This document shows positions 26,997-36,043 of a DNA stretch of 47,603 nt, one piece after another (within the stretch, counting starts at the first letter, position 1; every line of letters begins with the position of its first letter). Origin of the DNA: an uncultured Eubacteriales bacterium (lineage in GTDB: Bacteria > Bacillota > Clostridia > Lachnospirales > Lachnospiraceae). Location of the stretch: assembly GCA_900316715.1 (NCBI GenBank), contig ONEC01000024.1, positions 1 to 47,603 of the forward strand. Reading direction: 5' to 3'. Position numbers and translations under genes: made by a program. Under the pieces are notes generated by a model. That model did not search any database, was not told the origin of the DNA, and worked only from the letters and a program-made list of their open reading frames with translations.

Positions 26997-28112
26997 ATGG
27001 GATTAAAAGATGTTATCAGCGGACAGCTTCTTAATGTAGTTGAGTGGGAAGAATGGCGTGAGGACATGATCTTCTGGAAGTGGACAAACAGAGAGATCAA
27101 GAAGGGTTCTAAGCTTATTATCAGACCGGGTCAGGATGCTATATTCCTTAACAACGGAAAGATTGAGGGTGTATTCACAGATGATGGTGAGTATGATATC
27201 GAGTCACAGATTATACCTTTCCTTTCAACCCTTAAGGGATTTAAATTTGGTTTCAACAGTGGAATGAGAGCAGAGGTTCTCTTCGTTAATACTAAGGAAT
27301 TCCTCGTAAACTGGGGTACAAAGGGACCTATAATGCTTCAGACACCTCAGCTTCCTGGTGGAATGCCTGTACGTGCCAATGGTACAGCAAGTATAAGAGT
27401 TACTGATTATCAGACTCTTATCGATAAGGTTGCAGGTATCAAGAACGAGTATTATGTAGAGGATATCAGAAACAGAATTATCACACAGCTTGATCAGCTT
27501 CTTATGAAGTGGATCTCAAAGGAAGGCAAGGATATGTTCAACCTTCAGGCAAGTGCTGTAGATATTTCTAAGGGTATCCAGGAAGACCTTGATATGCAGA
27601 CAAGCAAGGACGGTATCTCCGTAACTGCATTTGCTATCAATAACTTCAATTATCCTGAAGAGATTCAGAAGGCTATTAACAAGAATGCTGCTCAGGCTAT
27701 GATCGGTGATGTTAATAAATATACACAGGTTGCTATGGCTGATGCTATGGCAGAGGGTAAGCTCGGCGGCGGAAACTCAACCATGGGTAACATGGCAGAG
27801 ATGATGATGGGCGCTCAGATGGCTAGTCAGATGATGGGCAATATGGGCTTCGGTCAGCCACAGCAGGGCTACGGATATCCTCCACAGGGTGGTTATCCAC
27901 AGCAGGGCTATCCGCAGCAGGGATACCCACAGCAGGGTTATCCACAGCAGGGATACGCTCAGCAGGCACCACAGCAGGCAGTTCCACAGATGGCACCTCA
28001 GGGTGCAGCACCTGCAGCAGAAGGCGGAGCAGTTCCAAACTTCTGTCCTAATTGTGGATCACCTACAACAGGAGCTAACTTCTGTCCAAACTGCGGCACA
28101 AAGCTTGCATAA
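26997..28112 (+). CDS. SPFH-domain/virion-core-like protein with C-terminal zinc ribbon (YdjI-like)
   Basis: The N-terminal ~240 residues are the SPFH/band-7-like domain of the YdjI family (IIRPGQDAIFLNNGKIEG, GEYDIESQIIPFLS, AEVLFVNTKEFLVNWGTKGP, and the coiled ending AINNFNYPEEIQKAI). A Met/Gly-rich linker, a run of PQQGY repeats (about residues 288-322) and a zinc ribbon (FCPNCGSPTTGANFCPNCGTKL) follow. YdjI-type proteins form the membrane scaffold that recruits PspA. GGAGG lies 9 bp before the ATG. A 77-bp gap with a weak hairpin (26917-26938) separates it from the TPM gene, so it may be partly uncoupled. Confidence 0.9.
   Translation: MGLKDVISGQLLNVVEWEEWREDMIFWKWTNREIKKGSKLIIRPGQDAIFLNNGKIEGVFTDDGEYDIESQIIPFLSTLKGFKFGFNSGMRAEVLFVNTKEFLVNWGTKGPIMLQTPQLPGGMPVRANGTASIRVTDYQTLIDKVAGIKNEYYVEDIRNRIITQLDQLLMKWISKEGKDMFNLQASAVDISKGIQEDLDMQTSKDGISVTAFAINNFNYPEEIQKAINKNAAQAMIGDVNKYTQVAMADAMAEGKLGGGNSTMGNMAEMMMGAQMASQMMGNMGFGQPQQGYGYPPQGGYPQQGYPQQGYPQQGYPQQGYAQQAPQQAVPQMAPQGAAPAAEGGAVPNFCPNCGSPTTGANFCPNCGTKLA
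27859..27966 (+). repeat. Tandem 15-bp coding repeat (PQQGY)
   Basis: About five copies of a ~15-bp unit (CCACAGCAGGGYTAY and variants) encode (P/Y)PQQGY. Near-identical copies make this stretch prone to length change by slippage. It is a coding repeat, not a CRISPR array. Confidence 0.8.
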
Positions 28113-28148
28113 TGGCGGAGTAACATATTTCAACAATGCAAATATTAG

Positions 28149-28180
28149 ATGCGCGACTACTTATGTAGCCGCGCATTTTT
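28149..28180 (+). terminator. Terminator of the PspA-SPFH cassette
   Basis: ATGCGCG (28149-28155), an inner CTAC/GTAG stem and CGCGCAT (28170-28176) are followed by TTTT. It closes the cassette just before the clpB promoter. Confidence 0.85.
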
Positions 28181-28184
28181 AGTG

Positions 28185-28213
28185 TTGACATAACGTTTAT
28201 CCGGTGGTATAAC
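28185..28213 (+). promoter_or_regulatory. Promoter of clpB
   Basis: TTGACA (28185-28190), a 17-bp spacer and TATAAC (28208-28213), with an extended TG two bases before the -10. It lies immediately upstream of the CIRCE operator. Confidence 0.85.
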
Positions 28214-28227
28214 AGTATCAGAACAGA

Positions 28228-28254
28228 TTAGCACTCATCGCATGAGAGTGCTAA
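28228..28254 (+). promoter_or_regulatory. CIRCE operator (HrcA binding site)
   Basis: TTAGCACTC (28228-28236), a 9-bp spacer and GAGTGCTAA (28246-28254) match the CIRCE consensus exactly. HrcA represses heat-shock genes at this site. Its position just after the promoter indicates that clpB is controlled by HrcA here. Confidence 0.95.
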
Positions 28255-28287
28255 CAATGACTATAATCGAGTGAAGGAGGGATGATT

Positions 28288-30876
28288 ATGGATATGGAGA
28301 ATTACACAAAGAAGTCTATTGAAGCTTTGAAGGAAGCTGAAAAGGCGGCTTTTGAGTACAACAATCAGGAGCTGGCATCGGAGCATCTGCTGTACGGACT
28401 TCTTACTGTGGATGACAGCCTGATAGCAAAGCTGCTGGAGAATCAGGGCGTGAACAAAGACCTGATAATCAGTGATACTGACAGGATAATTGCTGCAAGA
28501 CCACGTGTTTCCGGTTCTGAGGTTAAGGTATATATGAGCCAGGAACTGAGCCGTGTTATCATGTCAGCTGAAGATGAAGCAAAGAAGATGGGAGACGCTT
28601 ATCTCTCTGTTGAACATATGTTCCTTGGACTTCTGGACAAGGGAAGCGATAAGGTAAAGGAGCTTTTCAGAAAATACTCTGTAACTAGAGACAGTTTTCT
28701 CAGAACCCTTATGGCTGTAAGGGGCAATAAGAAGGTTGAATCTGATAATCCTGAGGATACTTATGATGCTCTTGGAAAGTTCGGTTATAACCTTGTAGAA
28801 AGAGCAAGGGAGCAGAAACTGGATCCGGTTATCGGAAGAGATAATGAGATAAGAAATATCATAAGAATACTTTCAAGAAAGACAAAGAATAATCCTTGTC
28901 TTATCGGTGATCCCGGTGTTGGTAAAACAGCCGCAATCGAAGGACTTGCCCAGAGAATCGTAAAGGGCGATGTTCCTGATTCTCTTAAGGATAAGGAAAT
29001 CTTCGCACTGGATATGGGTTCTCTTATCGCCGGTGCAAAGTATAGAGGTGAATTTGAGGAAAGACTTAAGGCAGTACTTGATGAAGTTAAGAAGTCTGAA
29101 GGAAAGATAATCCTCTTCATAGATGAGATTCATACCATCGTTGGTGCCGGTAAGACAGATGGCTCACTGGATGCCGGAAATATGCTGAAGCCTATGCTGG
29201 CCCGTGGTGAACTCCATTGTATAGGTGCTACAACTGTAGATGAATATAGAAAGTACATCGAGAAGGATAAGGCTCTTGAAAGAAGATTCCAGCCTGTAAC
29301 TGTTGCTGAGCCAACCCTTGAAGATACCATATCGATACTCAGAGGTATCAAGAACAGATATGAAGTATTCCACGGTGTTAAGATCAGCGACGGAGCACTT
29401 GTTGCGGCAGCAACTCTTTCTGACAGATATATAACAGACAGGTTCCTTCCGGATAAAGCCATTGACCTTGTGGATGAAGCCTGTGCCATGATCAAGACAG
29501 AGCTTAACTCCATGCCTGCAGAGCTTGATGAGATATCACGTAAGATCATGCAGCTTGAGATAGAACATGCGGCGCTTAAGAACGAAGATGATCGTCTGTC
29601 AAAGGAACGTCTCGCAGCTCTTACAAAGGAGCTGGCAGATCTTCATGACAAGGCAAATGAGATGAAGGCTGTATGGGAGAACGAGAAGAAGCAGGTGGAC
29701 AGAGTTCACGATCTCAGAAAACAGATTGAAGAGGTTAAGGATGAGATTCAGATGGCTCAGAGAAAATACGACCTGAATAAGGCCGCTGAGCTCCAGTATG
29801 GCAAGCTTCCACAGCTCACAAAGGAACTGGAAGAACTTGAAGAAAATGTATCGGATCAGGACAGACGTCTTATCCGTGAAACCGTAACAGAAGAAGAGAT
29901 AGCTAAGATTATATCAAAGTGGACAGGCATTCCTGTAGCAAAGCTGAATGAGACAGAGAGAAATAAGACGCTTCATCTGGCTGATGAACTGCATAAGAGG
30001 GTTATCGGACAGGATAATGCCGTCGAGCTTGTAAGTGATGCCATCATCCGTTCAAAGGCAGGAATCAAGGATCCTACAAAGCCGATTGGTTCATTCTTAT
30101 TCCTTGGACCTACAGGTGTTGGTAAGACAGAACTTGCAAAGACTCTGGCAGAAGCACTCTTTGATAATGAGAATAATATAGTACGTATCGATATGAGTGA
30201 ATATATGGAGAAGCACTCAGTGTCCAGACTTATCGGAGCGCCTCCGGGATATGTAGGCTATGATGAAGGCGGACAGCTGACGGATGCAGTAAGAAGAAGT
30301 CCTTACTCAGTAGTTCTCTTTGATGAGGTTGAGAAGGCTCATCCGGATGTATTCAACATCATGCTTCAGATCCTGGATGACGGACGTATCACAGACTCAA
30401 AGGGCAACCTTGTAGACTTTAAGAACACTATACTCATCATGACTTCGAACATAGGTTCTGAGTTCCTTCTTGAAGGAATAGATGATAATGGAAATATTAA
30501 AGATGAAGCATCTGCCAAGGTAGAAGATATGCTGAAGCTGCATTTCAGACCGGAATTCCTTAACAGACTTGATGAGATAATAATGTTCAAGCCTCTTACA
30601 AGAGAGAATATAGCCGGAATAGTTGAACTCCTTATGAAGGACATGAACAGACGTGTAGCAGACAGGAACCTTACAATCGAACTGACAGAGGAAGGACGTA
30701 ACCTTGTGACAGAGCAGGGCTATGATCCGGTATATGGCGCAAGACCGCTTAAGAGATATCTTCAGAAGAATGTTGAAACCCTTGTGGCAAGGCTGATTCT
30801 GAGCAATACTCTTAACTCAGGAGATACAGTTCTGATAGACGCAGAAGATGGACATCTTACCTGCAGAAAGAAGTAA
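28288..30876 (+). CDS. clpB: ATP-dependent chaperone ClpB
   Basis: ClpB is a heat-shock disaggregase that pulls proteins out of aggregates with DnaK. The order is an N-domain of two Clp repeats (to ~residue 150), AAA-1 with GDPGVGKTA and [12 protein letters not shown], a long middle coiled coil (about 400-530, characteristic of ClpB rather than ClpA), then AAA-2 with [22 protein letters not shown] and the [10 protein letters not shown] region, and the [16 protein letters not shown] sensor-2 end. The 862-residue length fits. Of two ATGs the second (28288) is chosen, 7-8 bp from AAGGAGG. A CIRCE lies upstream, so HrcA control is expected. Confidence 0.96.
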   Translation: MDMENYTKKSIEALKEAEKAAFEYNNQELASEHLLYGLLTVDDSLIAKLLENQGVNKDLIISDTDRIIAARPRVSGSEVKVYMSQELSRVIMSAEDEAKKMGDAYLSVEHMFLGLLDKGSDKVKELFRKYSVTRDSFLRTLMAVRGNKKVESDNPEDTYDALGKFGYNLVERAREQKLDPVIGRDNEIRNIIRILSRKTKNNPCLIGDPGVGKTAAIEGLAQRIVKGDVPDSLKDKEIFALDMGSLIAGAKYRGEFEERLKAVLDEVKKSEGKIILFIDEIHTIVGAGKTDGSLDAGNMLKPMLARGELHCIGATTVDEYRKYIEKDKALERRFQPVTVAEPTLEDTISILRGIKNRYEVFHGVKISDGALVAAATLSDRYITDRFLPDKAIDLVDEACAMIKTELNSMPAELDEISRKIMQLEIEHAALKNEDDRLSKERLAALTKELADLHDKANEMKAVWENEKKQVDRVHDLRKQIEEVKDEIQMAQRKYDLNKAAELQYGKLPQLTKELEELEENVSDQDRRLIRETVTEEEIAKIISKWTGIPVAKLNETERNKTLHLADELHKRVIGQDNAVELVSDAIIRSKAGIKDPTKPIGSFLFLGPTGVGKTELAKTLAEALFDNENNIVRIDMSEYMEKHSVSRLIGAPPGYVGYDEGGQLTDAVRRSPYSVVLFDEVEKAHPDVFNIMLQILDDGRITDSKGNLVDFKNTILIMTSNIGSEFLLEGIDDNGNIKDEASAKVEDMLKLHFRPEFLNRLDEIIMFKPLTRENIAGIVELLMKDMNRRVADRNLTIELTEEGRNLVTEQGYDPVYGARPLKRYLQKNVETLVARLILSNTLNSGDTVLIDAEDGHLTCRKK

Positions 30877-30930
30877 GACAGAGAGGTGGCTGTATAGCTT
30901 CAGAAATGCTGTACTTAAGCAGATTTTAAG

Positions 30931-30959
30931 TTGAAAAAGTGCTATAAACAATGTAAACT
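30931..30959 (+). promoter_or_regulatory. Candidate promoter before the phenylacetate-CoA ligase gene
   Basis: TTGAAA (30931-30936), a 17-bp spacer and TAAACT (30954-30959) form a fair promoter. Transcription would start near 30966, inside the hairpin at 30962-30997, so it may be attenuated or merely overlap. Confidence 0.45.
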
Positions 30960-30961
30960 AA

Positions 30962-30997
30962 AGGGTGGTTGAGACTCATTCAACCACCCTGTTTTTC
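30962..30997 (+). terminator. Terminator after clpB, upstream of paaK
   Basis: AGGGTGGTTGA (30962-30972) pairs perfectly with TCAACCACCCT (30980-30990), an 11-bp stem with a 7-nt loop, followed by GTTTTTC. Confidence 0.9.
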
Positions 30998-31046
30998 TTT
31001 GCGGAAGATCAGGGCAGCAGTATTTATATTTTTTGAGGTGAAACAG

Positions 31047-32354
31047 ATGAAAAGGTATTTCCAGAAGGACATTGAAACTGCTCCGGTTGATTGGATCAAG
31101 TCGCTGCAGAAAGAAAAGCTTATTAAGCAGGTAAAGTATGTCTATGATAACAACAAGTATTATCACAGACTCATGGATGAAAAGGGTGTTACACCTGATG
31201 ATATCAAGGAGCTCAGCGACATTTCAAAGCTTCCATTCCTTACAAAGAACGATCTTAGAGAAGCATATCCATACGGACTTCTTTCAGCTCCTCTTAAGGA
31301 CTGCGTACGTATCCAGTCTACAAGTGGAACAACAGGAAGAAGAGTAGTTGCATTTTATACTCAGCATGATCTTGACCTTTGGGAAGAGTGCTGCGCAAGA
31401 GCAATTGTTGCTGCAGGCGGAACAGACGAGGACGTAGTTCAGGTTTGTTACGGATATGGACTTTTCACTGGTGGTCCTGGTCTTCATGGCGGATCACACA
31501 AGGTTGGAAGTCTTACAATTCCTATGTCTTCAGGAAATACTGATAGACAGATTCAGTTTATGAGAGATCTTGGTTCAACCATTCTCTGCTGTACTCCATC
31601 CTACGCAGCTTATATAGGTGAGAGACTTCGTGAGATGGGATGCACACATGATGATATCAGACTTAAGGCTGGTATCTTCGGTGCAGAGCCATGGACAGAG
31701 GAAATGCGTCATGATATCGAGGCTAAGCTTGGTATCAAGGCTTATGATATTTATGGACTTACAGAGATTTCAGGACCGGGTGTATCATTTGAATGTGAAG
31801 AGCAGAATGGTATGCATATCAACGAGGATCATTTCCTTGCTGAGATCATCGATCCTGATACAGGTGAAGTTCTTCCTGATGGTGAGGAAGGTGAGCTTGT
31901 ATTTACAAGCCTTGATAAGGAAGCATTCCCGCTTCTCAGATACAGAACCCGTGATCTCACAGTTCTTACAAGAGAGAAGTGCTCATGCGGCCGTACTCAT
32001 GTGAAGATGATGAAGCCTAAGGGACGTTCAGATGACATGCTTATCATCAGAGGTGTAAATGTATTCCCATCACAGATAGAGACAGTTCTTCTCAAGGAAG
32101 GTTACACACCTAACTATGAGATTCATGTAGACAGAATCGCTAACGAGGATACATTTGATATTAATGTTGAGCTTTCTGAGGAACAGTTCAGACAGATCAA
32201 GGATAACGATGAGGCGGCTAAGAAGGCACTGACAGGCGCTATGGTGAAGATGCTCGGTATCAGACCTAAGATCCACCTGCTTGCTCCAAAGTCAATCACA
32301 AGAAGTGAGGGCAAGGCTGTAAGAGTTATCGATAAGAGAAAACTTCACGACTAA
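31047..32354 (+). CDS. paaK: Phenylacetate-CoA ligase (AMP-forming)
   Basis: PaaK-type ligases activate aryl-acetates to their CoA esters. Motifs are STSGTTGRRVVAFYT (phosphate loop), AEPWTEEMR, DIYGLTEISGPGVSFEC, the hinge LLRYRTRDL...GRSDDMLIIRGVNVFPSQIE and the C-terminal IHLLAPKSITRSEGKAVRVID with its Lys. At 435 residues it is the usual length. The start at 31047 has GAGGTG ~6 bp upstream; the frame reaches back into the terminator but that part is not coding. In many gut Clostridia this gene lies with indolepyruvate oxidoreductase genes; here it stands alone, so the real substrate may be a different aryl acid. Confidence 0.92.
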   Translation: MKRYFQKDIETAPVDWIKSLQKEKLIKQVKYVYDNNKYYHRLMDEKGVTPDDIKELSDISKLPFLTKNDLREAYPYGLLSAPLKDCVRIQSTSGTTGRRVVAFYTQHDLDLWEECCARAIVAAGGTDEDVVQVCYGYGLFTGGPGLHGGSHKVGSLTIPMSSGNTDRQIQFMRDLGSTILCCTPSYAAYIGERLREMGCTHDDIRLKAGIFGAEPWTEEMRHDIEAKLGIKAYDIYGLTEISGPGVSFECEEQNGMHINEDHFLAEIIDPDTGEVLPDGEEGELVFTSLDKEAFPLLRYRTRDLTVLTREKCSCGRTHVKMMKPKGRSDDMLIIRGVNVFPSQIETVLLKEGYTPNYEIHVDRIANEDTFDINVELSEEQFRQIKDNDEAAKKALTGAMVKMLGIRPKIHLLAPKSITRSEGKAVRVIDKRKLHD

Positions 32355-32425
32355 TAAAAACGGCTTATCAGACTTGCTTGAATGAATCAGGGGTATAGGA
32401 TCAGGAACAAACAGGGGTTAAAAGA

Positions 32426-33220
32426 TTGCACATGATCAAGAGAAAAGAACTTCTTACAATACTGGACAATCTGAATTACAGATTAGTCTTTGCGGTGCTG
32501 GCGGGGTATCTTGTCATAGCGGGCATAATAATCGGAATCTTCGACAGTAAGGTGGGGGATCCGAAGGTGAAGGAGGAGGTTGTCGCAACTCCGATGGATG
32601 CTGCGACAGAAGAACCTACTACTGAAGAGAACGATGGTATATATCGTCCAAAGGAAGGTTATGACCTTTCATCAGATGAGAAGAGTACTCCGAATATCCT
32701 GCTTCTTCAGACAGACCCGAGATGGAATGATGCACCTTATGGCACAGGAACAGTAGGAAAGTACGGAAGCGGACCGACCAGTTTATCCATGGCAGTCATA
32801 TATCTGAGACAGGACTATACAGCAACACCTCCAAGAGTTGCTAAGTACAGTGCTGATGCAGGTTACTATATGGATGGTGCAGGAACATCTTACTTCCTTA
32901 TGACAGATGGATGTGAGCATTACGGACTGAACTGTGAATGGCTTGCAACAGACAATGAGGAGAGACTTAAGGCATCACTTGATCAGGGATGCGTACTTAT
33001 AATAAGTGTAAAGGAAAATGCATTCGGCGATAATCCAACAGATCAGTATGCTGTAGTTTACGGATATGATGATGAAGGCTTCTTCATCAATGATCCTATC
33101 AGTGAGAACCACAGCAGTCTGAAATGGAGCTTCGAGAAGCTGGAGGGCAATATGATGGCGGTATTCTGTATGAGCCGCGATCCGGATTTCAGTTCACCAA
33201 CGGATGCATCAGGAGAGTAG
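32426..33220 (+). CDS. Membrane-anchored C39-like pseudo-peptidase
   Basis: An N-terminal membrane helix (about residues 18-40), an acidic/Thr-rich linker and a C39-like peptidase fold (from about 90) with DPRWNDAPYG, GPTSLSM and the Asn-Asp (FFINDP) of this family are seen. The two catalytic positions are changed: the Cys of the usual GCGPT motif is Ser115 (codon AGC at 32768-32770), and the His of the usual GHF motif is Gln207 (CAG at 33044-33046). It should therefore not be an active Cys protease; it may bind peptides or peptidoglycan. The start is TTG at 32426 (AGGGG 9 bp upstream) or ATG at 32432. It ends 2 bp before nnrE-nnrD. Confidence 0.85.
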   Translation: MHMIKRKELLTILDNLNYRLVFAVLAGYLVIAGIIIGIFDSKVGDPKVKEEVVATPMDAATEEPTTEENDGIYRPKEGYDLSSDEKSTPNILLLQTDPRWNDAPYGTGTVGKYGSGPTSLSMAVIYLRQDYTATPPRVAKYSADAGYYMDGAGTSYFLMTDGCEHYGLNCEWLATDNEERLKASLDQGCVLIISVKENAFGDNPTDQYAVVYGYDDEGFFINDPISENHSSLKWSFEKLEGNMMAVFCMSRDPDFSSPTDASGE

Positions 33221-33221
33221 A

Positions 33222-34874
33222 ATGCTGCTCTTAACAGGCAAACAATCAAAGTTAATAGATGAATTCACTCAGAACCAGATCGGTATCCCCGGTCTGGTTC
33301 TTATGGAGAGAGCGGCACTTAAAGTCGCAGAACATGTAGAGCATCTGATTCGAACGGGAACCAGTCCGTCCGGGTCGGATGCTGTTCTTGCTGTTGCGGG
33401 TATTGGCAATAACGGTGCTGATGCGGTTGCGGCAGCGAGAATTCTGAAAACTCATGGCATACATGCAGAGGCACTGGTCGTGGGTAATCCGGAAAAGATG
33501 ACGGAATCTATGGAGCGTCAGATACAGATCGCAGGAGAGCTGGGAGTAAATGTAGAAATTACAGATCCTGAATATGCGGTGAAGATGTATCATTATTTCA
33601 GAAAGAAGAATTTTGGATATCTGCTGGACGGACTGTTTGGTGTGGGTCTCTGTCGTGAGATAACAGGCGGTTACAGGGAACTTATAGAAGCTATAAATGA
33701 CCACGCATTTTCAGGAGAGATATATAAGACTGCAGTTGATGTTCCATCCGGAATAGACTGCGGAACCGGCAGGGTTCTTGGATGTGCTGTGAAATGCAGC
33801 GACACTGTGACCTTCGGAAGCCTGAAGTACGGACTTACCATAGATGAGGGACGTAAATACGCAGGTGAGATATTTACAGAGGATATAGGTCTTGTGAATC
33901 CGGTTCCAAGTGAAATTGCGGGCGAGGAAAGAATAGTATATCGAAGCCTTGAAAAGAAGGATTTATCCGGACTGCTTCCGCTTAGAGATCCATCGTCCAA
34001 CAAGGGAACCTATGGAAAGATTCTTATTGCAGCCGGAAATGACGATATATATGGAGCGGCCTTTCTTTCGGCGGCAGCGGCGTACTCTATGGGAGCGGGA
34101 CTTGTAAAGGTCTTTACTTCTGAGAAGAATAGGGATAATCTTATGAGGATGCTGCCGGAAGCTATGGTGAGCACTTATACAAAGGATGATTTTGGGTATG
34201 CCGGTAAAGATAAGCTGCGGGCTGATATTAAATGGGCTGATGTTATAGTCTGTGGGCCGGGACTTGGTACAGATGACACGGCGAAAGGTATCCTTACAGA
34301 GATAGTGTCAGCTGAAATCCCTGACAAAGGAAAGGGAAAGACGCTTATCCTGGATGCGGATGCCATAAATATGATGGGAACTGACAGGGAGCTTCTCAGA
34401 ACAGCCAGCAGGAATTACAGAACAAGAGTGATAATAACGCCTCATATGCTGGAGATGTCCAGAATATCCGGCGAAACTATAGAGAAGATCCGTGAGAACA
34501 GAGGTCTTGCAGCAAGGAATCTTGCGGAAGAATATAAGATTGCAGTAGTGCTGAAAGATGCAAGAACCCATATGGCTGTATGGGACTGTGACGAGGTATT
34601 TGTTAATCTCACGGGCAATTCAGGGATGTCAAAAGGCGGTTCAGGGGATGTGCTTACAGGCATCCTGGCTTCACTTCTTGCTCAGTGGCGGGGAGTGTTT
34701 GACGAGCATGACATAATGGAGTATGAGGAAGATACGGCAAAGTATCATTTCCTGCAGGTTATAGCCGAGGCTGTATATCTGCATGGACTTGCCGGGGATA
34801 AGGCAGCCGAGACTAAGGGACAGTTCGGAATGCTGGCCGGCGATATAATAAACGGGATAAAAGAGGTAATATAA
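33222..34874 (+). CDS. Bifunctional NAD(P)H-hydrate epimerase / dehydratase
   Basis: This enzyme repairs hydrated NADH/NADPH. The N-terminal ~210 residues are the YjeF-N epimerase (NQIGIPGLVLMERAALKVA, GIGNNGADAVAAAR, GLFGVGL and VDVPSGIDCGTG). The C-terminal ~300 are the ADP/ATP-dependent dehydratase (NKGTYGKILIAAGNDD, GAAFLSAAAAYSMGAGLVKV, CGPGLG, LDADAIN, ITPHMLEMSR and SGMSKGGSGDVLTG). This is the common NnrE-NnrD (YjeF) fusion. The start MLLLTGK at 33222 has CAGGAGAG upstream, overlapping the end of the previous gene. alr begins 1 bp after its stop; nnr and alr are frequent neighbours in Firmicutes. Confidence 0.95.
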   Translation: MLLLTGKQSKLIDEFTQNQIGIPGLVLMERAALKVAEHVEHLIRTGTSPSGSDAVLAVAGIGNNGADAVAAARILKTHGIHAEALVVGNPEKMTESMERQIQIAGELGVNVEITDPEYAVKMYHYFRKKNFGYLLDGLFGVGLCREITGGYRELIEAINDHAFSGEIYKTAVDVPSGIDCGTGRVLGCAVKCSDTVTFGSLKYGLTIDEGRKYAGEIFTEDIGLVNPVPSEIAGEERIVYRSLEKKDLSGLLPLRDPSSNKGTYGKILIAAGNDDIYGAAFLSAAAAYSMGAGLVKVFTSEKNRDNLMRMLPEAMVSTYTKDDFGYAGKDKLRADIKWADVIVCGPGLGTDDTAKGILTEIVSAEIPDKGKGKTLILDADAINMMGTDRELLRTASRNYRTRVIITPHMLEMSRISGETIEKIRENRGLAARNLAEEYKIAVVLKDARTHMAVWDCDEVFVNLTGNSGMSKGGSGDVLTGILASLLAQWRGVFDEHDIMEYEEDTAKYHFLQVIAEAVYLHGLAGDKAAETKGQFGMLAGDIINGIKEVI

Positions 34875-34875
34875 G

Positions 34876-36033
34876 ATGGAATCCGGAAGACGAGTTGAAG
34901 CGGATATTGATCTTGATGCAGTAGAGTATAATATAAGACTGATTCAGGGGATGAATCCTCCTGATAGAAAAACATTACTTGTTATAAAAGCAGATGCATA
35001 TGGACACGGAGCTGTGACCTTTGCAGAAGAATTCGGTGATATTGCTGGTTTTTACGGAGTTGCCGGAATAGATGAAGCAGTTGAACTCAGAAATGCCGGA
35101 ATAGATAAGCCTATACTTATACTCGGTTTTACCGACAGAAGTCATTATGAGGAACTGGTCGAGCAGGATATAAGGCCGGCAATATATACTTATGATGATG
35201 CAGAGGCGCTTTCCCAGGTTGCTGAGAGACTTGGAAAGAAAGCAAAGATTCATATAAAGGTTGATACAGGAATGTCCAGGATCGGCTTCAGTGCTGATGA
35301 GACGGGACTTGCAGAGGCTGTTAAGATCATAGACCTTCCGGGAATTGAACTTGAAGGCATCTTCTCACATTTTGCAAAGGCTGATGAGGTGGATAAGACA
35401 CCGGCAGTCGGACAGAGAGAGAAGCTCAGATTCTTTATATCAGGCATGGAGAGAGCGGGTGCGAAGTTCACTGTAAAGCATCTGGATAACAGCGCCGGAG
35501 CCATGGAACTGCACAGTGAAGGGTTTGACATGATGAGGCTCGGCATTGTAATATATGGATTATACCCGTCTCCGGAAATTGACAGGAGCGTAGTCATAAA
35601 ACCGGCCATGACATTTAAGTCAAAGGTGGTTCATGTAAAGACTGTTCCTGCGGGAAGAGGAGTCAGCTACGGCTGGACCTATGAGACAGATAAAGAGACG
35701 AAGATTGCGACGATTTCTGCAGGTTATGCAGATGGATATCCGAGATCACAGTCCGGAATCGGAGAGGTTCTTATCCATGGTAAGAGAGCGAAGATTCTTG
35801 GAAGAGTCTGCATGGATCAGTTCATGATCGATGTTACGGATATAGATGATGTTGCGGTCGGAGATGAGGTTGTCCTCTTCGGACGTCAGGGCGACGAGGA
35901 GATAACTGTAGAAGAGGTTGCAGAACCGGCTAACAGCTTCAATTATGAGCTGGTGTGCAACATTTCCCGAAGGGTTCCGAGAGTGTATCTGAGGGATGGC
36001 AAAGAGGTTAAGGTAGTTAATTACTTAAGATAA
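34876..36033 (+). CDS. alr: Alanine racemase
   Basis: Alr makes D-alanine for the cell wall, with PLP. The PLP Lys is in LLVIKADAYGHGA, followed by KVDTGMSRIGF, the catalytic Tyr region (VSYGWTYETDKETKIATISAGYADGYPR is spread over ~28 residues), MDQFMIDVTD and ELVCNISRRVPR. At 385 residues it is full length. It overlaps the nnr gene end (1-bp gap) and precedes the CBS protein by 10 bp, so it is in a cell-envelope/repair run. Its stop is followed by GGAG for the next gene. Confidence 0.96.
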   Translation: MESGRRVEADIDLDAVEYNIRLIQGMNPPDRKTLLVIKADAYGHGAVTFAEEFGDIAGFYGVAGIDEAVELRNAGIDKPILILGFTDRSHYEELVEQDIRPAIYTYDDAEALSQVAERLGKKAKIHIKVDTGMSRIGFSADETGLAEAVKIIDLPGIELEGIFSHFAKADEVDKTPAVGQREKLRFFISGMERAGAKFTVKHLDNSAGAMELHSEGFDMMRLGIVIYGLYPSPEIDRSVVIKPAMTFKSKVVHVKTVPAGRGVSYGWTYETDKETKIATISAGYADGYPRSQSGIGEVLIHGKRAKILGRVCMDQFMIDVTDIDDVAVGDEVVLFGRQGDEEITVEEVAEPANSFNYELVCNISRRVPRVYLRDGKEVKVVNYLR

Positions 36034-36043
36034 TAGGAGCTAT

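Noticed and set aside
27859-27966. Possible CRISPR-like direct repeats
   Set aside because: The repeats are adjacent with no spacers, in frame, and encode PQQGY within the SPFH protein.
30969-31046. Longer N-terminus for the phenylacetate-CoA ligase
   Set aside because: The extension would be translated from the clpB terminator hairpin; the ATG at 31047 has a ribosome site and matches the family's N-terminus.
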